Assembly (NCBI GenBank): GCA_017852395.1
Contig: JAFMLE010000002.1
Location: forward strand, 1-39,159
Reading direction: 5' to 3'
Length of the DNA stretch: 39,159 nucleotides
DNA from: Flavobacteriaceae bacterium
GTDB taxonomy: Bacteria > Bacteroidota > Bacteroidia > Flavobacteriales > Flavobacteriaceae
The translations under genes and the position numbers were made by a program. Of this stretch, positions 8,610-16,588 are shown one piece after another. The notes beneath the pieces were generated by a model that was not told where the DNA came from, searched no databases, and saw only the letters and a program-made list of their open reading frames with translations. Position 1 is the first letter of the stretch. The number at the start of each line of letters is the position of its first letter.

Positions 8610-9425
8610 TTAAAATTGCTTAAATGCAGCCACCGCTTTTCGGACACTTCCATGTGTGTCGAGTAGTTTTTCTGCTAGCGCTCGATCTACAGCAATTTGT
8701 TCCATTAGCATCCGACACGCCCGATCATGAAGTTTATTGTTGTTGAGTTGCATATCAACCATTTTGCTTCCCTTTACCCGCCCTAATTGAATCATGGTGG
8801 TTGTGGTGATCATGTTGAGAATCAATTTTTGAGCGGTTCCGGCTTTGAGTCGCGAGCTTCCGGTCAAAAATTCGGGTCCGACCACCACGGCAATCGGAAC
8901 ATCTGCATACTGTGCAATTGGTGCGTTGGCATTGCAAAAGATTGCCCCGGTTTTTATGCCATTTTCTTGGCAGGCCTTAAGTCCATAGACCACGTAGGGT
9001 GTGGTACCAGAAGCCGCAATTCCGATGACGATGTCTTTTGAGTTGATGTGTTTTTTTTTGAGGTCTTTCCACGCCTGAAGTTCGCTATCTTCTGCGTGTT
9101 CTACAGCCGTTGTTAGCGCTTTGTCACCACCAGCGATAAGTCCGACAACCAGGTTGGGGTCTGTTCCAAAGGTTGGTGGGCATTCGGAGGCGTCCAATAC
9201 GCCAAGGCGCCCGCTGGTTCCTGCTCCGATATAAAACAACCGTCCGCCATTTTTGAGGGCTGCAACGACCTGCTCGATTAACAATTCGACATCCGGCAGG
9301 ACACTGCCAACAGCGCTTATAGCCCGCTGGTCTTCTTGATGCATGCCGTTGAGCAGTTCTGCAATTGATTTTTTTTCTAAATCGTTATGCAGTGAGTCTT
9401 GTTCGGTGACTTTGACGAAATCCAT
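8610..9425 (-). CDS. murQ: N-acetylmuramic acid 6-phosphate etherase
   Basis: Cleaves the lactyl ether of MurNAc-6-phosphate to give GlcNAc-6-phosphate and D-lactate during recycling of cell-wall sugars. The 271-residue SIS-domain protein carries FYIGAGTSGRLGVLDASE, where the Glu of DASECPPTFG matches the catalytic acid, then GLIAGGDKALTTAVEHAED and the second motif SSRLKAGTAQKLILNMITT. The length is slightly short of the roughly 300 of E. coli MurQ but normal for Bacteroidota, as I recall. No MurNAc transporter or kinase is adjacent. It is probably in an operon with the downstream DUF6095-like gene. The icd terminator lies just upstream. Confidence 0.95.
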   Translation of the reverse strand: MDFVKVTEQDSLHNDLEKKSIAELLNGMHQEDQRAISAVGSVLPDVELLIEQVVAALKNGGRLFYIGAGTSGRLGVLDASECPPTFGTDPNLVVGLIAGGDKALTTAVEHAEDSELQAWKDLKKKHINSKDIVIGIAASGTTPYVVYGLKACQENGIKTGAIFCNANAPIAQYADVPIAVVVGPEFLTGSSRLKAGTAQKLILNMITTTTMIQLGRVKGSKMVDMQLNNNKLHDRACRMLMEQIAVDRALAEKLLDTHGSVRKAVAAFKQF

Positions 9426-9452
9426 CCTGGGTGTGTTTGGTTAAATATACGT

Positions 9453-9485
9453 AAAAAAAATCCCGACTGATGTCGGGATTTTTGT
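9453..9485 (-). terminator. icd terminator
   Basis: A 9-bp stem AATCCCGAC/GTCGGGATT with a 4-base loop is followed on the minus strand by a T-run (complement of A9453-9458). It begins directly after the icd stop at 9487. The flanking T-run on the plus strand would make it bidirectional, but no plus-strand gene is near. Confidence 0.9.
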
Positions 9486-9486
9486 T

Positions 9487-10716
9487 TTAAGAAGTTCTTC
9501 GATAGTCGAGGTTTTCTTTAAGCACATCCAAAAAGGCTTGTGTGGTGAGGTAGTGGGATTCGTTCATGTCTTTTTCATGAATGAGTAATGCCAAGTCTTT
9601 GGTCATTTTGCCGCTTTCTACGGTTTGGATACACACTTCTTCGAGGGTGGTACAAAAGTCAATCAATTCTTGATTGTTGTCCAGTTTCCCACGGTGGGCC
9701 AGACCCCGCGTCCAAGCAAATATGGAGGCAATGGGGTTGGTAGACGTCGCTTTGCCTTGCTGGTGCATACGGTAGTGACGGGTTACGGTTCCATGGGCAG
9801 CTTCGGCTTCCATTGTTTTGCCATCAGGCGTAACCAGTGTCGAGGTCATGAGTCCTAAAGAGCCAAAACCTTGCGCTACGGTATCGGATTGTACATCTCC
9901 ATCGTAGTTTTTACACGCCCATACAAAACCGCCATTCCATTTCATCGCTGCCGCGACCATGTCATCAATGAGTCGGTGTTCATAGGTGAGGCCTTTGGCT
10001 TCGAAGGTTGTTTTAAATTCGTTGTCATAAACCTCTTGGAATATGTCTTTGAATCGACCATCATAGGCTTTTAGGATGGTGTTTTTTGTTGAAAGATAGA
10101 GCGGCCAGCCTTTGTCTAAAGCACGGTTCATACAAGAACGTGCAAAGCCATAAATCGAAGAATCGATGTTGTACATGCTCATGGCGACTCCGTTTTCTTG
10201 GAAATTATAAACTTCCCAGGTTTGGGCTTCACCACCGTCTTCTGGAGTAAAGGTCATAGTAAGTTTTCCTTTGCCCTGGGTTACGATATCTGTTGCTTTG
10301 TACTGATCTCCAAACGCATGACGCCCAATACAGATGGGTTTGGTCCATCCTTGTACATAGCGGGGTACATTTTTCATAATAATGGGTTCGCGAAATACGG
10401 TACCGCCTACGATGTTGCGAATGGTTCCGTTGGGCGAGCGATACATTTTTTTGAGGCCAAATTCTGTGACACGACCTTCGTCAGGAGTGATCGTCGCACA
10501 TTTGATACCGACGTTGTATTTTTTTACAGCTTCTGCAGCGTCGATGGTGATCTGATCGTCTGTAGCATCTCGCGATTCGATCCCTAGGTCATAATATTTG
10601 ATGTCCAAATCCAGATAGGGGAGAATGAGTTGTTCTTTGATGAAACGCCAGATGATACGAGTCATTTCGTCCCCGTCCATCTCTACTACAGGTTGTGTTA
10701 CTTTAATTTTAGACAT
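9487..10716 (-). CDS. icd: NADP-dependent isocitrate dehydrogenase, eukaryote-like homodimer type
   Basis: Oxidative decarboxylation of isocitrate to 2-oxoglutarate with NADP in the TCA cycle. The 409-residue protein starts [21 protein letters not shown] and has [12 protein letters not shown], the substrate loop [38 protein letters not shown] and [11 protein letters not shown] plus [19 protein letters not shown], all close to the cytosolic/mitochondrial IDH1/2 pattern. It is unlike the E. coli Icd type or the 80-kDa monomeric type. The RHYR segment is consistent with NADP rather than NAD use. It is transcribed alone: a -7 element upstream and a strong terminator directly after the stop. Confidence 0.95.
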   Translation of the reverse strand: MSKIKVTQPVVEMDGDEMTRIIWRFIKEQLILPYLDLDIKYYDLGIESRDATDDQITIDAAEAVKKYNVGIKCATITPDEGRVTEFGLKKMYRSPNGTIRNIVGGTVFREPIIMKNVPRYVQGWTKPICIGRHAFGDQYKATDIVTQGKGKLTMTFTPEDGGEAQTWEVYNFQENGVAMSMYNIDSSIYGFARSCMNRALDKGWPLYLSTKNTILKAYDGRFKDIFQEVYDNEFKTTFEAKGLTYEHRLIDDMVAAAMKWNGGFVWACKNYDGDVQSDTVAQGFGSLGLMTSTLVTPDGKTMEAEAAHGTVTRHYRMHQQGKATSTNPIASIFAWTRGLAHRGKLDNNQELIDFCTTLEEVCIQTVESGKMTKDLALLIHEKDMNESHYLTTQAFLDVLKENLDYRRTS

Positions 10717-10739
10717 AGTTTAAAATTTGGTTTCTAATG

Positions 10740-10747
10740 CAAATTTA
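10740..10747 (-). promoter_or_regulatory. icd -7 element (TAAATTTG)
   Basis: The minus strand reads TAAATTTG, an exact TAnnTTTG match ending 23 bases before the icd ATG. No TTG with 17-23 base spacing is visible, so only the -7 half is claimed. Confidence 0.45.
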
Positions 10748-10786
10748 AGCGGAGCAATTTAAAAATTTGGTGGTTCAAATTACCCC

Positions 10787-10813
10787 AAAAAAAAGACCGC
10801 GAGCAGCGATCTT
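10787..10813 (-). terminator. rplS terminator
   Basis: An 8-bp stem AAGATCGC/GCGGTCTT (one G-U pair) with a 5-base loop ends in eight Ts on the minus strand. It starts 9 bases past the rplS stop and separates it from icd. Confidence 0.85.
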
Positions 10814-10822
10814 TTAAGATGA

Positions 10823-11173
10823 TTATCTTCTAACTTCTTTAAGTCGCGCTTTCTTACCTCTTAGTTGTTTGAAGTAGTAAATACGAGACTGTCGTACTTT
10901 ACCTTTGCTGTTGACTTCAATTTTCTGAAGCGTAGGCAAGTTGATTGGGAAAATACGTTCTACACCAACGGTACCAGACATTTTGCGAATGGTAAAGGTT
11001 TTGGAAAGACCTTGTCCTTTAATTTGAATGACCACCCCTTTGAAAAACTGGGTACGTACTTTGTCTCCTTCGCGGATCTCATAATAGACGGTTAGGGTGT
11101 CTCCAGATGAGAACTCAGGAAAATCTTTTTTTTCGATGCACTCGTTTTGAACGAAGTTAATAAGTGATTCCAT
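10823..11173 (-). CDS. rplS: 50S ribosomal protein L19
   Basis: The 116-residue L19 begins MESLINFVQNE and contains FSSGDTLTVYYEIREGDK, VQIKGQGLSKTFTIRKMS and VERIFPINLPTLQKIEV; it ends RQSRIYYFKQLRGKKARLKE. L19 sits at the subunit interface. The open frame continues 24 codons upstream from an apparent start at 11245, but that lies inside the promoter's -7 element, so the conserved ATG at 11173 is chosen. Gene order trmD-rplS is the usual one, but rpsP and rimM, often in the same operon, are absent here. It has its own promoter, a roughly 65-base leader with a hairpin, and a terminator. Confidence 0.97.
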   Translation of the reverse strand: MESLINFVQNECIEKKDFPEFSSGDTLTVYYEIREGDKVRTQFFKGVVIQIKGQGLSKTFTIRKMSGTVGVERIFPINLPTLQKIEVNSKGKVRQSRIYYFKQLRGKKARLKEVRR

Positions 11174-11209
11174 TTTAAAAATCTTAAAAATACGTTCAAG
11201 CAACATGCA

Positions 11210-11238
11210 CGATTCTCGCCAGAGGTTATCTTGAATCG
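11210..11238 (-). other. Hairpin in the 5' leader of rplS mRNA
   Basis: Perfect complementary arms CGATTC and GAATCG enclose a 17-base loop. They lie almost exactly at the predicted transcript 5' end and 36 bases before the L19 start codon. This could stabilise the mRNA or act in L19 feedback; the function is inference. Confidence 0.4.
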
Positions 11239-11242
11239 GTTG

Positions 11243-11272
11243 CAAAATTAATGGATATTTTTAAAATATCAA
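11243..11272 (-). promoter_or_regulatory. rplS promoter (TTG-N19-TAATTTTG)
   Basis: The minus strand has TTG (11272-11270), 19 bases and TAATTTTG (11250-11243), both halves exact. It lies in the gap between trmD and rplS, so rplS can be transcribed independently of trmD. Confidence 0.7.
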
Positions 11273-11284
11273 TAATTCTTTTGC

Positions 11285-11965
11285 TTATTTATCGTCGAGC
11301 AAATCGGGTCTGATGGATTGCGTTCTTTTTAGGGCCATCTCTTCGCGCCAAGCCTCTACTTTTGGAGTGTTTCCGGAGGTTAATATTTCGGGTACGGTCC
11401 ATCCTTTATAGTTTTCGGGTCGGGTATAGATGGGAGGGGCCAATAAGCCGTCTTGAAAACTGTCAGATAAAGCTGATGATTCATCGCCCAACACCCCAGG
11501 TATAAGACGGATGATGCTATCACATAGAACCGCCGCCGCAAGTTCGCCTCCGGACAATACAAAGTCGCCTATGGAGATTTCTTCCGTGATCAATTGGTCG
11601 CGGACACGCTGATCTACGCCTTTATAGTGCCCACAAAGCAATATAATGTTTTCAAAAAGGGACAATTGATTGGCTTTTTTTTGATTGAGCCGCTGCCCAT
11701 CTGGAGTGAGGTATATTATGGCATCATAGGTGCGTGCCTTTTGGAGTTCGGCAATGCATCGGTCTATGGGTTCGATCATCATCACCATACCTGCGCCGCC
11801 GCCGTAGGGATAGTCATCGACTTGTCGTTGTTTGTTGGTGCTGTAATCCCGAAGCTGATGAAAATGCACTTCCACCTTTTTTGAATCTATCGCCCTTTTT
11901 ACGATCGATGCTTCAAAAGGGCTTTGTAAAAGCTCTGGAAATAAGGTGATGATGTCGATGCGCAT
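11285..11965 (-). CDS. trmD: tRNA (guanine-N1-)-methyltransferase (m1G37)
   Basis: Methylates G37 of tRNAs with S-adenosylmethionine, preventing +1 frameshifts. From the ATG at 11965 it has 226 residues, starting MRIDIITLFPELLQSPFEAS, and shows the SPOUT trefoil-knot motifs LCGHYKGVDQRV and EISIGDFVLSGGELAA plus DSFQDGLLAPPIYTRP. An upstream TTG would add 8 residues lacking family support. The normal trmD-rplS order is kept. A strong terminator lies between htrA and trmD, so trmD needs its own start; the near-consensus GACCTTTG at 11987-11980, 15 bases before the ATG, is a possible -7 element with one mismatch. Confidence 0.96.
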   Translation of the reverse strand: MRIDIITLFPELLQSPFEASIVKRAIDSKKVEVHFHQLRDYSTNKQRQVDDYPYGGGAGMVMMIEPIDRCIAELQKARTYDAIIYLTPDGQRLNQKKANQLSLFENIILLCGHYKGVDQRVRDQLITEEISIGDFVLSGGELAAAVLCDSIIRLIPGVLGDESSALSDSFQDGLLAPPIYTRPENYKGWTVPEILTSGNTPKVEAWREEMALKRTQSIRPDLLDDK

Positions 11966-11987
11966 GCGGTTTTTTTTGGCAAAGGTC

Positions 11988-12021
11988 AAAAAAAACCACG
12001 AGATATTGAATCCCGTGGTTT
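11988..12021 (-). terminator. htrA terminator
   Basis: A 12-bp stem AAACCACGGGAT/ATCTCGTGGTTT (one G-U pair) with a 5-base loop runs into eight Ts on the minus strand. It begins 21 bases after the htrA stop and ends 22 bases before the trmD start. Confidence 0.9.
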
Positions 12022-12042
12022 GGTTTTAGTTGTGTTTCTGTG

Positions 12043-13416
12043 TTAGTATCGGAACGGAATGAGTACTTTTTCTCCCTCTGGACTCATAAATAAGATGTTG
12101 TCCACATCTTGCATGCTGTAGTTGGTGATTTTATCAACATCGTCCATTTTGTTCTTGTTGATTTCCAAAATATAGTATCCTTCATCGATTCCATAGCGCA
12201 ACAATCCACGATTTCTATTGGTGGTTATTCGCACACCATAATCGATGTCGAATTTTTCTAATTCTGAGGCCTCGGGATTTTCTAGCTCCAATCCAATAAA
12301 TAAGGCGCGAGAGGTTTTCTTTAAAACAATGGTGGTTTCTTTTTCGACCCCCGCTCGCAAATATTTGACCTGCACCTTATCTCCGGGTCTTTTGCTTGAT
12401 AGATGACTTGTGAGGTCCGAATATTTATTGATTTTAAACCCATCGACTTGGGTAATGATGTCTTTGGCTTGCAATCCCGCTTTGGCGGCACCCATATCTT
12501 TTTGAATTGATGAAACATAGAACCCTTCGGTTTCTACCAATCCTAGTTCGCTGGCTACATCGGCATTGAGTGCAGCTCCTTGTACCCCCATCAGTCCCTT
12601 TTGAACACTTCCATATTCGAGTAAATCTTCAAAAACTTTACGCGCGATATTGCTGGGCACAGCAAAAGAATAGCCGACATACCCGCCGTTGAGTGATGAT
12701 ATTGCGGTATTGATACCGACCAGCTCACCTTTTAGGTTAACTAAAGCACCGCCGCTATTGCCTTGGTTGACTGCTGCATCGGTTTGAAGAAAAAATTGAT
12801 TTTTATCATCTTTACTGTTAAGGTCGCGGGCTTTGGCACTTACGATACCGGCAGTAACTGTAGCGTTGAGGTTAAAAGGATTTCCAACAGCAAGCACCCA
12901 TTCTCCAACTTGAGTAATGTCAGAATCTCCAAAAGAAATGTATTGGAGGGGCGTGTCGCTTTCAATCTTTAGTACTGCAATATCCGTATAGGCATCAGAA
13001 CCGATAAGGGTGGCGTTGTATTTTTTGTTGTCATTGGTGGTCACTTCGATGTCTGAGGCGTCTTCGATCACATGATAATTGGTGATGATATATCCGTCGG
13101 GGGATACGACTACACCTGAGCCTGTACCAATTTTGCTTGGTCCATCACTGCCATAAAGGCTTCCAAACCAAGTAGATTGACTGCCTCGATAATTGCCGAT
13201 GTTTTTGACATGGACCACACCATCAATGGTTTTGGATGCAGCAGTTACAAAATCAGCATTTTCTACCCCGGCAGCAGGGATATAGCTTGTTGGGGTTAGT
13301 GGAGGCGGGGTGTACTGCCATTGGGGTTGGGGTTGAGGTTGTAGTGATTGAAAAATGAGTATGGCCAATAGTCCGCCAAGAATACCAGAAAGTAGGAGTT
13401 GTAATTTTGACTTCAT
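12043..13416 (-). CDS. degP: Membrane-anchored HtrA/Deg-family serine protease
   Basis: Periplasmic quality-control protease. 457 residues: a hydrophobic N-terminal segment (about 6-24) without an obvious signal-peptidase site, a Gln/Pro-rich linker (25-43), and a trypsin-like domain with catalytic His115 (TNYHVIE), Asp145 (YTDIAVL) and Ser221 (NQGNSGGAL). A PDZ domain follows at about 270-365 (GFYVSSIQKDMGAAKAGL), then a divergent C-terminal region of about 85 residues that may be a degenerate second PDZ. The uncleaved-looking anchor resembles DegS, while the family size is nearer DegP/DegQ. It is monocistronic, with a strong terminator. It is divergent from dapF across 122 bases with no clear promoter match. 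Confidence 0.92.
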   Translation of the reverse strand: MKSKLQLLLSGILGGLLAILIFQSLQPQPQPQWQYTPPPLTPTSYIPAAGVENADFVTAASKTIDGVVHVKNIGNYRGSQSTWFGSLYGSDGPSKIGTGSGVVVSPDGYIITNYHVIEDASDIEVTTNDNKKYNATLIGSDAYTDIAVLKIESDTPLQYISFGDSDITQVGEWVLAVGNPFNLNATVTAGIVSAKARDLNSKDDKNQFFLQTDAAVNQGNSGGALVNLKGELVGINTAISSLNGGYVGYSFAVPSNIARKVFEDLLEYGSVQKGLMGVQGAALNADVASELGLVETEGFYVSSIQKDMGAAKAGLQAKDIITQVDGFKINKYSDLTSHLSSKRPGDKVQVKYLRAGVEKETTIVLKKTSRALFIGLELENPEASELEKFDIDYGVRITTNRNRGLLRYGIDEGYYILEINKNKMDDVDKITNYSMQDVDNILFMSPEGEKVLIPFRY

Positions 13417-13538
13417 AATTCACAAAATTTTTCCTCTAAATTATTAAATGCCCGTTGAGTTTGAAATTTTTAAAAAACCTTTTAACGCATATTTAACAGC
13501 CTACATAGGGGCGAATTTTATGTACATTTACAAATTCT

Positions 13539-14321
13539 ATGGAATTGACGTTTTACAAATACCACGGAGCAGGCAACGATTTTATTCTATTCAAAAATTG
13601 GGGCACTTCGCCCGTTCAATTTGATCAAAAGCAAATTAAATCGTGGTGTCATCGCAACTATGGCATAGGAGCTGATGGCTTTATATCCATAGAAAAAAGT
13701 CCAACTTCGGATTTTTATATGAACTACTACAATGCCGATGGTTTGCCAAGTACGATGTGCGGCAATGGAGGACGTTGCGCAGTTGCTTTTGCCCATCGTA
13801 GTGGACTCATTGGGGATGATACAATTTTTGAGGCGGCCGATGGGCTCCATCACGCAACGCTAACCACCCACGGAACGGTTGTTCTGGGGATGATTGATGT
13901 TGCCGATGTTGCAGCGCATGACTCCCATTGTTTTTTGGATACCGGATCGCCGCATCATGTGGCGTTTGCAGACCAAATTGATGCATTGGACGTTTATTCT
14001 ATGGGCAAAACGATCCGGAATGATGCGCAGTATGTTCCAGAAGGTACAAATGTAAATTTTGTACAACAACTCACATCCAATACATTTAAAATAAGGACGT
14101 ACGAGCGTGGCGTTGAAAACGAAACCTTAGCGTGTGGTACAGGTGCTGTTGCTGCTGCATTAGCAGCCTACCGATTGGGATTGACCCACCAACATGAAGT
14201 GGAAATTCAGGCTGTAGGGGGAATGCTGACTGTGTCGTTTGAGCCCAGTAGTACCGGTTTTAAAAACATCAAACTTGAGGGCCCCGCGGTTTTTGTTTGT
14301 CAAATACTACTTTCGCAATAA
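13539..14321 (+). CDS. dapF: Diaminopimelate epimerase
   Basis: Converts LL- to meso-diaminopimelate for peptidoglycan and lysine synthesis. The 260-residue protein has two pseudo-symmetric halves. The two catalytic cysteines are Cys74 in MCGNGGRC and Cys199 in LACGTGAVAAA; YHGAGNDF near 8-15 is the conserved N-terminal loop. The ATG at 13539 gives the standard MELTFYKYHGAGND start; TACATTTA at 13523-13530 is a one-mismatch -7 element. It heads a tight plus-strand cluster with a GNAT gene (2-base gap) and mltG, all envelope-linked or coupled. Confidence 0.97.
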   Translation: MELTFYKYHGAGNDFILFKNWGTSPVQFDQKQIKSWCHRNYGIGADGFISIEKSPTSDFYMNYYNADGLPSTMCGNGGRCAVAFAHRSGLIGDDTIFEAADGLHHATLTTHGTVVLGMIDVADVAAHDSHCFLDTGSPHHVAFADQIDALDVYSMGKTIRNDAQYVPEGTNVNFVQQLTSNTFKIRTYERGVENETLACGTGAVAAALAAYRLGLTHQHEVEIQAVGGMLTVSFEPSSTGFKNIKLEGPAVFVCQILLSQ

Positions 14322-14323
14322 TT

Positions 14324-14824
14324 ATGGATATCCACCTGCGACCTATCGAGATCAAAGACGTAACCTTGCTCTATGAAATTGAGAATGATCGGTCGTTGTG
14401 GAAATACAGCAATCGATCCCAACCCTATTCTAAAGCCCTACTGTTGGATTATATCTCCAATGCCCACCAAGATATTTTTCAGGCGCGGCAGTTGCGATTT
14501 GCAATTGCGAATTCTATGGACGTTGCCGTAGGATTTATTGATTTGTTTGAATTTGAACCTTTGCACCACCGTGCAGGGGTTGGCATTGTAATCCAGAAAA
14601 ACCAACGCGGTAAGGGTTATGCCAAAAAAGCGTTAGAAATGCTGGAAATTTATGTGCGATCGCATTTGGAGTTGCATCAACTCTATGCAGGTATAGCCAT
14701 AGAAAACCACGGAAGCATTGCGCTTTTTGAAGGTTGTGGTTTTGAACAAACAGGGGTAAAAAAAAGTTGGAATTTTTATAATCAGTCGTACCATGACGAA
14801 TTGTTTTATCAAAAAATACTATGA
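14324..14824 (+). CDS. GNAT-family N-acetyltransferase (RimJ/RimL-like)
   Basis: 166 residues from the ATG at 14324 (MDIHLRPIEIKD). A TTG inside dapF would add 9 residues and is unlikely. The GNAT signature is VGIVIQKNQRGKGYAKKALE, with Q/RxxGxG/A at the QRGKGYA loop near residues 104-110, then the ENHGSIALFEGCGFEQTG motif B region. The RimJ/RimL-type layout suggests a protein or amino-sugar amine as acceptor; the substrate is unknown. It starts 2 bases after the dapF stop and ends in an ATGA overlap with mltG, so all three are probably translated together. Confidence 0.88.
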   Translation: MDIHLRPIEIKDVTLLYEIENDRSLWKYSNRSQPYSKALLLDYISNAHQDIFQARQLRFAIANSMDVAVGFIDLFEFEPLHHRAGVGIVIQKNQRGKGYAKKALEMLEIYVRSHLELHQLYAGIAIENHGSIALFEGCGFEQTGVKKSWNFYNQSYHDELFYQKIL

Positions 14825-15867
14825 ATAATCGACGCCGAATACTGATACTCTCAACCCTTTTGGGTGCCGCAATAGGTTTGTTTTTTGTTTTTAAATTTTA
14901 TCAAGTTTTTTTTCAGAGCAATACCCGTTTTGAAGAGCAAACCCAAGCAGTTTATATCAAAAAAAACACCGATCTACAAAGCCTTATTCGCCAGCTAAAC
15001 CCGTATTTGATTTCTACAGAAAACTTTGTGCTAGCTGCTCAAAAAAAAGGGTATGCTACCCGTATAAAATCGGGTAAATATGAACTGAAAAAAGGGAGTT
15101 CTAATAACGATTTGATCAATACGCTTCGCAGTCAAAGCAAGACCGTAAAGGTGCGTTTTAACAATCAAGAGCGTTTAGAAGATTTGGCGGGTCGGTTGGC
15201 ACAACAACTTGCTCCAGACAGTTTGGATTTTGTTATGGCGTTTAAGGATCATGATTTTTTACATGACAAGCCCTTTGATACCTACAATGCATTGGCAATG
15301 TATTTGCCCAACACCTATGATTTTTTTTGGGACACCACAGCGGCAGAATTTTGCGCCCGTATGTGGAATGAATACCAGCGCTTTTGGAATGACGAACGGC
15401 GCGCTAAAGCAGACAAGATTGGCCTAACGCCAGAGCAGGTAATAGCTCTTGCAGCGGTTGTGCAGAAAGAAACTATTAAAAAAGACGAACGAAAGCGTGT
15501 CGCGGGTGTATATCTCAATCGGATAAACCGCGGAATGAAATTGCAAGCCGATCCAACGGTTATCTATGCGCTAAAATTGAAAGAAAATAATTTTGACACC
15601 CTCATAAAGCGCGTACTTTATAAAGACCTCAATATACAATCACCCTACAATACGTATCGTTATGCTGGGGTTCCTCCTGGGCCAATCACCATGCCTGATT
15701 TGGATGCTATAGATGCCGTTCTAGACCCTGAACAACATAGCTTTTTATATTTTGTTGCTGATCCCTCCAAGCCGGGTTATCATGCGTTTGCAAAAACACT
15801 AGGTGCTCATAATCGCAACAAAAGAAGCTATGTCAAATGGATAAATTCTCAAAAAATCTATCGCTAG
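14821..15867 (+). CDS. mltG: Endolytic murein transglycosylase (YceG family)
   Basis: Cleaves nascent peptidoglycan glycan strands endolytically and may set strand length. 348 residues: a short basic N-terminus, a membrane span at about 8-28 (ILSTLLGAAIGLFFVFK), a LysM-like region, then the YceG domain with AMYLPNTYDFFW near 159-170, and AVVQKETIKKDERKRVAGVY around 212-231, whose Glu217 lies in the conserved KET motif. It ends with LQADPTVIYAL, SPYNTYRYAGVPPGPI and the AKTLGAHNRNK segment. It overlaps the GNAT gene by 4 bases. It is convergent with the methylase gene, stop to stop 7 bases apart. Confidence 0.95.
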   Translation: MNNRRRILILSTLLGAAIGLFFVFKFYQVFFQSNTRFEEQTQAVYIKKNTDLQSLIRQLNPYLISTENFVLAAQKKGYATRIKSGKYELKKGSSNNDLINTLRSQSKTVKVRFNNQERLEDLAGRLAQQLAPDSLDFVMAFKDHDFLHDKPFDTYNALAMYLPNTYDFFWDTTAAEFCARMWNEYQRFWNDERRAKADKIGLTPEQVIALAAVVQKETIKKDERKRVAGVYLNRINRGMKLQADPTVIYALKLKENNFDTLIKRVLYKDLNIQSPYNTYRYAGVPPGPITMPDLDAIDAVLDPEQHSFLYFVADPSKPGYHAFAKTLGAHNRNKRSYVKWINSQKIYR

Positions 15868-15874
15868 ATGATTT

Positions 15875-16588
15875 TTACTGAAAAATAAAAAGAGTTGGTT
15901 TTTTGTGTAAATCTAGCCCTTTGGTTTTCTTCCATTCCGATACTGTATTTGTTTTTATGTATTCTTCAGGAAGTGTAAGGTTGGTGGCAATAGTAAGTTT
16001 AGTTTTGCCATTGAGGGTGTCACAAAGCTGCTCAAATAACGCTGTGTTTCGATAAGGAGTTTCTATAAATAGCTGGGCTTGTTGCTGTTGCATGGCACGT
16101 TGCTCCAATTGTAGAATGGCCTTTCTTTTCTCTGCTTTATCGATTGGCAGGTACCCATTGAAGGCAAAATTTTGACCATTGAGCCCCGAGGCCATAAGTG
16201 CTAAAAATAGCGAAGATGGTCCTACCAGGGGTTTAACAAGGATGTTGAGGTGGTGGGCCTTTGCTACGATCAGTGCACCTGGATCGGCAATGCCTGGGCA
16301 ACCGGCATCGGATAAAAGCCCGATGGGTTTTCCTTCTAAACAGGGGTTGAGATAGTCTTTGATTTCGATTTCTGAACTGTATTTGTCCAAAATAGAAAGA
16401 ACCAACTCGGATTGTTTTTTGTTTGGCGCAATTTTTTTGATAAACCGGCGGGCGGTTTTTTCGTTCTCGACGATATAATGGTCAATTCTTTCGATCCATT
16501 GCCTAATGATTAATGGGAGTACTTCCATAGGGGCGGTGTCTCCTAGTGGAGATGGGATAAGAATAAGTGGCCCTGTTGTGTTATTCAT
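15875..16588 (-). CDS. RsmI-like tetrapyrrole-methylase-family SAM methyltransferase
   Basis: 237 residues of the tetrapyrrole/corrin methylase fold. Motifs: LILIPSPLGD at the N-terminus; VENEKTARRFIK; LSDAGCPGIADPGA, the counterpart of the SDAGTP...DPG loop of 16S rRNA 2'-O-methyltransferase RsmI; and LVGPSSLFLALMASGLNG. It is shorter than true RsmI (about 280 residues) and the loop differs, so it is best regarded as a Bacteroidota RsmI-like paralogue of unproven substrate. It overlaps the phosphatase gene by 8 bases and is third in the dnaA-phosphatase-methylase operon. Confidence 0.85.
   Translation of the reverse strand: MNNTTGPLILIPSPLGDTAPMEVLPLIIRQWIERIDHYIVENEKTARRFIKKIAPNKKQSELVLSILDKYSSEIEIKDYLNPCLEGKPIGLLSDAGCPGIADPGALIVAKAHHLNILVKPLVGPSSLFLALMASGLNGQNFAFNGYLPIDKAEKRKAILQLEQRAMQQQQAQLFIETPYRNTALFEQLCDTLNGKTKLTIATNLTLPEEYIKTNTVSEWKKTKGLDLHKKPTLFIFQ

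Noticed and set aside
11174-11245. 24-codon N-terminal extension of L19
   Set aside because: It begins inside the -7 element and is absent from the family; treated as untranslated leader.
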